Of a stretch of DNA of 64,000 nt, positions 59,562 through 64,000 are shown one piece after another. The stretch is from Archangiaceae bacterium. GTDB taxonomy: Bacteria > Myxococcota > Myxococcia > Myxococcales > Myxococcaceae. The stretch is from the NCBI GenBank assembly GCA_016714225.1, contig JADJNS010000019.1:186001-250000 (forward strand), in the 5' to 3' direction. The notes beneath the pieces were generated by a model that saw only the letters and a program-made list of their open reading frames with translations, was not told the origin of the DNA and ran no database searches. The position numbers and the translations under genes were made by a program. Positions within the stretch are counted from its first letter, which is position 1. Each line of letters opens with the position of its first letter.

Positions 59562-60417
59562 ACCCCTTGAAACCCAGCCCTCGGCTTCTGGGGAGAGCGG
59601 GCGGGTCGCGCCCGGCTTCGGCGGCAGCGACGTCTTCATGCCCGATTCGCTGGGGCCCAAACGGGGCGGCAGCTCGCGGCTGCAGATCGCCACCTACAAC
59701 GTGCTGTTCAAGACCAGCGACGCCGAGACCAGGCAAGACCTCAGCAGGCTGATGAAGCGCAACGGGGTCATCAACCTGCAGGAGTTCGATGCGAGCCACC
59801 GCGACCTCTTCAAGTGGATCGACCAGAAGGGCTGGGGCCACAAGAGCCTGCGCGGCGGCACCCAGGAGCCCATCATCTGGGACCGCCGCAAGTACAAGCT
59901 GGTCGACTCGGGCTCGCGCAAGCTCAACGACACCGTCGAGCACCTGCCGGGGCGCGGGCTCTACCCTTCGCACCGCGCCACCTGGGTGCGCCTGGAAGAC
60001 AAGAAGACCGGCAAGGTGTTCACCACCGTCTCGGTTCACACCATCGCCCACAACCGTGGCGCGCACGTCACCCCGCGCGTCGATCGAATCTCCAAGCATC
60101 AGTTTCGCGAGCTGGCGCAGCTCACCGCCGACCTGAAGAAGCACGGGCCGGTGGTCATCGGCGGCGACCTCAACGCCGCGCCCAATCGCCCCGCCACGTG
60201 GCCGCGCGAGATTCTGAAGCACGCCCACCTGCGCTCCAACTGGTCGGAGCTCGGCACCGGCGGGGTCGGCAAGGGCGGCACCCACGGCAAGTCGTTCATC
60301 GACAACTTCCTCACCCTCACCACGATGCGCGACCGCCTGAAGCTGCTCTCGCACCGCATCGTGCGAGGGCTGCACTCCGACCACAACGCCGTCGAAGCCG
60401 ACTACCGCCTGAAATGA
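59518..60417 (+). CDS. Endonuclease/exonuclease/phosphatase-fold (EEP) protein
   Basis: The protein is about 299 residues long from the ATG at 59518 (an upstream ATG at 59470 lies inside the Coq4-like frame). It has the EEP motifs: QIATYNVLF, the catalytic Glu in INLQEFDAS, the central VVIGGDLNAAP and the C-terminal LHSDHNAVEADY with Asp-His. EEP enzymes are metal-dependent nucleases or phosphoesterases. There is no signal peptide at the chosen start. The N-terminal 60 residues are low complexity. The target may be nucleic acid or phosphoinositide-like; it cannot be told. It overlaps the Coq4-like gene tail by 44 bp. Confidence 0.85.
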   Translation: MALEQLKALAQRIGKPLETQPSASGESGRVAPGFGGSDVFMPDSLGPKRGGSSRLQIATYNVLFKTSDAETRQDLSRLMKRNGVINLQEFDASHRDLFKWIDQKGWGHKSLRGGTQEPIIWDRRKYKLVDSGSRKLNDTVEHLPGRGLYPSHRATWVRLEDKKTGKVFTTVSVHTIAHNRGAHVTPRVDRISKHQFRELAQLTADLKKHGPVVIGGDLNAAPNRPATWPREILKHAHLRSNWSELGTGGVGKGGTHGKSFIDNFLTLTTMRDRLKLLSHRIVRGLHSDHNAVEADYRLK

Positions 60418-60465
60418 AGCAGCGCTGCCGCGCGTGGCACGAACGTTGATGAGTGCGCCACCGAC

Positions 60466-61605
60466 ATGCGCTCCCTCACCCTGATCGCCACTTTGGTAAC
60501 GCTGGTCGCCTGCCCCGGGCCGGCTCCGATGGGCACCGTCGACTCGGGGCTCGAGCCGGTCGACGCGGGAGTCGATGCCGGGGTGGCCGACGCCGGCCAC
60601 CTCTGCGGCGAGCAGACGCCAGCGGCCGACCCGAGCTGCGGCACCCTCTCTTCCTGGGTGCCGTCACCGGTGATGGGCCCGCTGCGCAACCACCACTCGA
60701 GCGTGCTGGCCGAGGTCGATGCGGGCGCGTTCTTGTACGTGCTGGCGGGGGTCGAGGGCTCGCGGGTGTTCGCCGGCGTCAACCGCGCCAAGGTGAACGA
60801 TGACGGCTCGCTCGAGGCGTTCGAGGAGCTGCCGCAGGCGCTGCCGGTCGCCGAAGGCGGGGGCACCGGCTGCATTCTCAACGACCTGCTGATGGTGGCG
60901 GGCGGCAACATTCCGGGGGGAGTGACCGACCAGAGCTCGTTCGCGCGCATCGGCCCCGATGGCTCGCTGAGCGCCTTCATCGAGAGCGGGTCGGTGGGCC
61001 ACCCGCGCATGCACCCCGCCTCGGTCTCGCGGGGCGACCACGTCTACGTGCTGGGCGGGTTTCGCGACCCCGACGTCTGGGACGACGTGGTGAAGGCGCA
61101 GTGGTACCCGAACCACACGCTGTCGCCGTGGAACCCGGCGGGCAAGCTCCCCGGCAAGCGCTCGCACATGTCGGTCAGCCGGGTCGGCGACTACGTGTAC
61201 CTGGTCGGCGGGCTCGAGCAGAGCGCGTTCAACAACCCGCCGATGATGAAGGCCGTGCACCGGGGCCACTTCGACGAGCACGGTGACCTCGGCGAGTGGG
61301 TGGCCCAGCCTGATTTTCCCATCACCATCGCCACGCACGCGTCGGCGGCCTACGGCGGGTATCTGTACGTGGTGGGCGGCATCACCGACACCGGGTCGAC
61401 CGACCACGTGAGCCAGGTGTTTCGCTCGGCGATCGGCGCAGACCATTCGCTGGGCGCGTGGGAGATGGTGGCGTCGCTGCCGGTGGCGCGCGGGCACGTG
61501 CACAACCTGCCGGTGTTCAAGAACCACCTCTATTCCATCGGTGGAGCGATCGACTTCTCGCTGCACTCGACCCCGGCGATTCAGATCGGCACGTTTCAGA
61601 ACTGA
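60466..61605 (+). CDS. Kelch-like beta-propeller lipoprotein
   Basis: The 379-residue protein has a lipobox (ATLVTLVACPG), an Asp/Val/Gly linker (DAGVDAGVADAG), and a region of about six kelch-like blades recognised by LYVLAGVEGSR, VYVLGGFRD, VYLVGGLEQS, LYVVGGITD and LYSIGGAID, each preceded by an LP.PR-type segment such as LPVARGHVHN. It probably folds as a surface beta-propeller for binding. Catalytic residues are absent. Its end is 8 bp from the convergent hypothetical gene. Confidence 0.87.
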   Translation: MRSLTLIATLVTLVACPGPAPMGTVDSGLEPVDAGVDAGVADAGHLCGEQTPAADPSCGTLSSWVPSPVMGPLRNHHSSVLAEVDAGAFLYVLAGVEGSRVFAGVNRAKVNDDGSLEAFEELPQALPVAEGGGTGCILNDLLMVAGGNIPGGVTDQSSFARIGPDGSLSAFIESGSVGHPRMHPASVSRGDHVYVLGGFRDPDVWDDVVKAQWYPNHTLSPWNPAGKLPGKRSHMSVSRVGDYVYLVGGLEQSAFNNPPMMKAVHRGHFDEHGDLGEWVAQPDFPITIATHASAAYGGYLYVVGGITDTGSTDHVSQVFRSAIGADHSLGAWEMVASLPVARGHVHNLPVFKNHLYSIGGAIDFSLHSTPAIQIGTFQN

Positions 61606-61613
61606 GCGGCGCG

Positions 61614-62357
61614 CTACCCGGCGACGAAGTCGGAGGTGCCGTGCGGATCAGCGTTGGCCACGGCCGACGGCGCCGTCGCAGCGGTCGCGCGCTCGGTCGG
61701 AATTCTCACCACCGGCACGCGCCACTTCTTGGCGACCGCGACGAAGGCTTCGACCTCTTTCGCTGTCGCCAGGTCCTTCCCGTCTCGGGTGCGAATGAAG
61801 ACGCCCGAGGCGCGAACCTTCGACGGGCTGTTGGCGCGCTCGCCGAGGAGCAGCACCTCGTTGTTGCCGCGGGTCTTCTCGAGCAGCTCTGCGGGGGTGC
61901 GAATGACGTGCGGGAGGTGGCGCGGCCGAGGCTCCATCGAGCCGCCGAACCCGGGCACCTTCGGTGGGTAGGTGTTCGCGACCATCGCCGCGAGGGTCTC
62001 GGTGGTCTGGTAGGTGGTGCCGACGTACCAGGCGGTGTCGCGGTGGTAGTTGCCGGCGACGTTGTCGGGCCGCACGTCGAGAATCAGCCCGAGGTCGCCG
62101 ACCGTATCGGTCTTGCCGGCGCCGTCGGAGATGAACGAGCTGAACAGCAGCTTCTCTTGGCGCAGATCGGTCGGGGTCTCGTACCGCTCGAGCTTCCGGG
62201 GGCCCATCGCGGTCACGAGAAAGACGTAGTCCGAGGCCACGCCTGCCTCGGGCCGGGTGAAATTTCGGGTGTCCCAGCTGCGCAGGTCGACCGGGGCGTC
62301 GCTCAGCCCCGCGGCCGCGCGCGCTCGAGTGAGTGAGGTGGCAGACCCGATTCCCAC
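61614..62357 (-). CDS. Hypothetical protein
   Basis: The protein is 247 residues long from a GTG at 62357. The longer reading upstream enters an Arg/Ser-rich shadow. No signal peptide or family is recognised. Features include DVRPDNVAGNYHRDTAWYVG, LPHVIRTPAELLEKTRGNNE and a C-terminal VPVVRIPTERAT. Even codon use and a mixed alpha/beta pattern support a real globular protein. It is 91 bp downstream of another hypothetical gene on the same strand and convergent with the kelch lipoprotein gene. Confidence 0.7.
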   Translation of the reverse strand: MGIGSATSLTRARAAAGLSDAPVDLRSWDTRNFTRPEAGVASDYVFLVTAMGPRKLERYETPTDLRQEKLLFSSFISDGAGKTDTVGDLGLILDVRPDNVAGNYHRDTAWYVGTTYQTTETLAAMVANTYPPKVPGFGGSMEPRPRHLPHVIRTPAELLEKTRGNNEVLLLGERANSPSKVRASGVFIRTRDGKDLATAKEVEAFVAVAKKWRVPVVRIPTERATAATAPSAVANADPHGTSDFVAG

Positions 62358-62448
62358 GGTCGATTTTCTCCGTCGGGCCAGAAAAGTTGCGCACAGAATG
62401 TTTTTCTCGAACCCTGAGCTTCGTCGAGAACCTGGCAGGCAGCGCTGA

Positions 62449-62919
62449 TCAGAAGGTGACGTACAGCCCCAGGCCGCGCGCCTCGGCGGCGCGCAGCATC
62501 GAGACCAACAGCTCGCCTTCAATCTCGACCGTCGGCAGCACCCGCGCGATGCTCGCGGTGACCTCGGCCTCTGACTGGAAGTAGCTGCCCAGGCCGCCCG
62601 GGTCGAACGGCGGCAGCGCCCGGCCCAGCACCGCGCGGGTGTCTTGAAACCGCTGCCAGATGAGCCCCAGCCCGAGGTCGGCGCGCGGGTCGTAGTACCG
62701 GGTCAGCGCCAGCTTCGCGCGGGTCTGCACGTCGCCGGGCTCGACCTGTCGAGCCCACTCGGAGAAGACGGGCTCGCCGTGGTCGGGCTCTCGCAGCTCG
62801 GTACGGTGCGCGTCGATGAAGCGGGTCAGCGCGCCGGCATCGCCGGCCTCGACCAGCGGCTTCAGCTCTGCCGCGAACGCGGTGTACCGGAAGGCGAAGG
62901 CGCGGTGGCTCATCGGCAT
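62449..62919 (-). CDS. Hypothetical helical protein
   Basis: The protein is about 156 residues long from the ATG at 62919 (an in-frame ATG at 62913 and an upstream GTG/ATG at 62952 are alternatives). It is predicted mostly helical, with RAFAFRYTAFAAELKPLVEAG, RYYDPRADLGLGLIW and a C-terminal beta segment (RGLGLYVTF). No family is recognised. The size and acidic nature would suit a small immunity- or scaffold-type protein, but nothing in the context tests this. Confidence 0.65.
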   Translation of the reverse strand: MPMSHRAFAFRYTAFAAELKPLVEAGDAGALTRFIDAHRTELREPDHGEPVFSEWARQVEPGDVQTRAKLALTRYYDPRADLGLGLIWQRFQDTRAVLGRALPPFDPGGLGSYFQSEAEVTASIARVLPTVEIEGELLVSMLRAAEARGLGLYVTF

Positions 62920-63017
62920 GGGCCGCCCAGCCTGCCCCGCCTGCGGGCCCAAGTGGAAGCACCGTGCTCAGCACCGCTTGCCTTAAAAGGCGGTCAGAGC
63001 GTCGAGGTCGCGCGCTC

Positions 63018-63359
63018 TTACTGACAGGCGGTCGAGCCGGCGTTCGACGCGCAGCAGCTGCTCGCCGCGTCGAACTGGTTCTTGCAGTTGTTCGCCGCCT
63101 TGGTGGTGGTCAGGTCGACGTCGGTGGTGCCACCACTGGTGCAGACGATGTTCGACGAGATGCAGTCGGAGTACGCGACGACCTCTCTGAAGCAGTTGGC
63201 GTTCTTGTTCGCGTCGAGCGTGGCGCGGCACTCCGTCACCTGTGAGGGCGTGCGCATCTGGTCGTTGGGGCAGGGGCTGCCGCGCGAGCAGCTGTCGCCG
63301 CCTCCGCAACCGGCGAGGGCAACGGCGAGCGAAGCGAAGAGAACGACGCGGGTCATCAT
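63018..63359 (-). CDS. Small Cys-rich lipoprotein
   Basis: The 113-residue protein has a clear lipoprotein signal (VVLFASLAVALAGCGGG) and about ten Cys in the mature part (DSCSRGSPC, ECRATLDANKNANC, CISSNIVC, SSCCASN). The spacing resembles small myxobacterial secreted Cys-rich proteins of unknown function. The ATG at 63359 precedes the signal peptide. The upstream extension of the frame is Arg-rich and unlikely. It is divergent from the membrane gene at 63577. Confidence 0.82.
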   Translation of the reverse strand: MMTRVVLFASLAVALAGCGGGDSCSRGSPCPNDQMRTPSQVTECRATLDANKNANCFREVVAYSDCISSNIVCTSGGTTDVDLTTTKAANNCKNQFDAASSCCASNAGSTACQ

Positions 63360-63550
63360 CGAACGGTACCTCGGGTAGGGGAAAGCCAGCGCTTTTCGTG
63401 AGCCCCGCTCGTACCTCGCCACCGGGTGATTGATCCACCGATTCCCGACAGCGTGAGCCACGCGTACGGCCGCGAGGGCCCACGCCCGAAGCGCCGTTTC
63501 TCACCCACCAACGGCCGCATCTGACCGACGAACCGTAAGCCGGTGCGCGC

Positions 63551-63589
63551 GCAGACCGCCGCGGCTACGGTAGCCGCCATGACGGCGGT
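63551..63589. promoter_or_regulatory. Nested hairpin around the start codon of the 63577 gene
   Basis: AGACCGCCG (63551-63559) pairs with CGGCGGTCT (63581-63589). Between them CGGCTA-CGG-TAGCCG (63560-63574) forms a second stem, and the ATG at 63577 lies in the junction. The fold would bury the ribosome site and could regulate translation. As DNA it could be a repressor site. Confidence 0.4.
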
Positions 63590-64000
63590 CTCATTGCCCG
63601 GCGCGCGCCGCACCCTGCTCAGCGTGGGCATCGTGATGCTGGTGCTGCTGGCGCAGCTCGCCGCCGGCTACGTGAGCAACCGCGACGCCACCCGCTTCGT
63701 CTCGGTGCTGCTCTTCTACTGCCTCGAGCTGCTGCCGTTGATGGTGGCGCTCTCGGCGGTGTTCCGGTGGACGCGCCGAACCGGCCGCGGCTGGGGCTGG
63801 GTGGTGGGCATCGGGGCGGCGGTGGCCGCCACCATCGGAGTGAGCGCCGGCGCCCTCTTCTACTGGCTCAGCGAGCAGGTGGTGCCGCAGCTCGACCTGC
63901 ACCTCTACACCTCGGGCCACAGCAGCCTCGGCCGCGCGATGGTGTTCGGCTTCGTGCAGGCGCAGAGCCACCTCGGCCTGTGGACGCTCGCCTTCGCGGT
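63577..64000 (+). CDS. Multi-helix membrane protein, N-terminal part
   Basis: The gene runs off the right edge; about 141 codons are present. At least three hydrophobic helices are visible (LLSVGIVMLVLLAQLAAGYV, VLLFYCLELLPLMVALSAVF, VVGIGAAVAATIGVSAGALFYW), and a fourth begins at HLGLWTLAFAV. The arrangement resembles the sensor part of LytS/YehU-type histidine kinases, but no kinase domain lies within the window, so this is only a suggestion. The start codon lies inside a strong hairpin. Confidence 0.7.

Overview
The window is high-GC DNA from what looks like a myxobacterium (Myxococcota, Cystobacterineae-like). This is inferred from gene content, not from any RNA marker. The pointers are many hybrid histidine kinases, numerous lipoproteins with Thr-Ala-Gly-Gly repeat linkers or Cys-rich modules, a TIGR02996-type protein, and a carotenoid operon whose gene order (crtE, crtI, crtB, second crtI, crtC, crtD) recalls the myxobacterial one. 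No tRNA, rRNA, CRISPR array or intact transposase was seen.

Layout. 1-8135 (minus strand) is a sensory block: a CheB-CheR hybrid running off the left edge, a coupled four-gene unit (GAF protein, histidine kinase, CheY-like regulator, hybrid kinase), and a MEDS protein paired with another hybrid kinase. 8244-18651 is mixed: a repeat-rich lipoprotein, a MarR-ClC pair with an operator at the start codon, another hybrid kinase with a 28-codon coupled ORF, a beta-helix/FG-GAP lipoprotein, an HxlR repressor with a 19-bp palindrome and divergent targets, and a TIGR02996 protein. 18849-21934 is gene-poor and untidy: a small protein resembling a type III secretion inner-rod subunit, tandem and inverted repeats, a HAD hydrolase, a decayed Cys-rich lipoprotein, and an extreme poly-G tract that may be an assembly artefact.

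21935-32740 (minus strand) is the carotenoid operon. In transcription order it holds crtE, a crtI-crtB fusion, a second crtI-type gene, crtC, a glycosyltransferase, a PlsC-like acyltransferase, crtD-like, and a fused ketosynthase/chain-length-factor gene. Every junction overlaps, usually as ATGA or GTGA, so translation is probably coupled throughout. crtY lies divergently at 33323-34462. The expected product is a monocyclic, hydroxylated, glycosylated and acylated carotenoid of the myxobacton-ester type. Two oddities stand out. A REP-like palindrome lies exactly at the crtI/crtB junction and leaves the two in one frame. The glycosyltransferase carries a 2-bp frameshift in a (CG)5 tract.

34551-42654 holds FHA, cytochrome c and PilZ genes, an OmpW/Ig-like lipoprotein pair, a peptidoglycan-binding-like protein and small secreted proteins. 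42798-45780 is a second sensory unit (CheR-PAS-PAS-kinase plus receiver). 45782-64000 holds two radical-SAM proteins, an SRPBCC protein, an M3 peptidase, an SDR, a carboxylesterase, several lipoproteins, an SLC13-type transporter, an AraC regulator, a Coq4-like protein, an EEP-fold hydrolase and a kelch-like lipoprotein, ending in a truncated membrane-protein gene.

Two features recur across the window. Palindromes of the form GTNAC-N6-GTNAC lie in the intergenic regions of the sensory units (1012, 5361, 8202 variant, 42717). A ~200-bp MITE-like repeat occurs twice (40266 and 50234).
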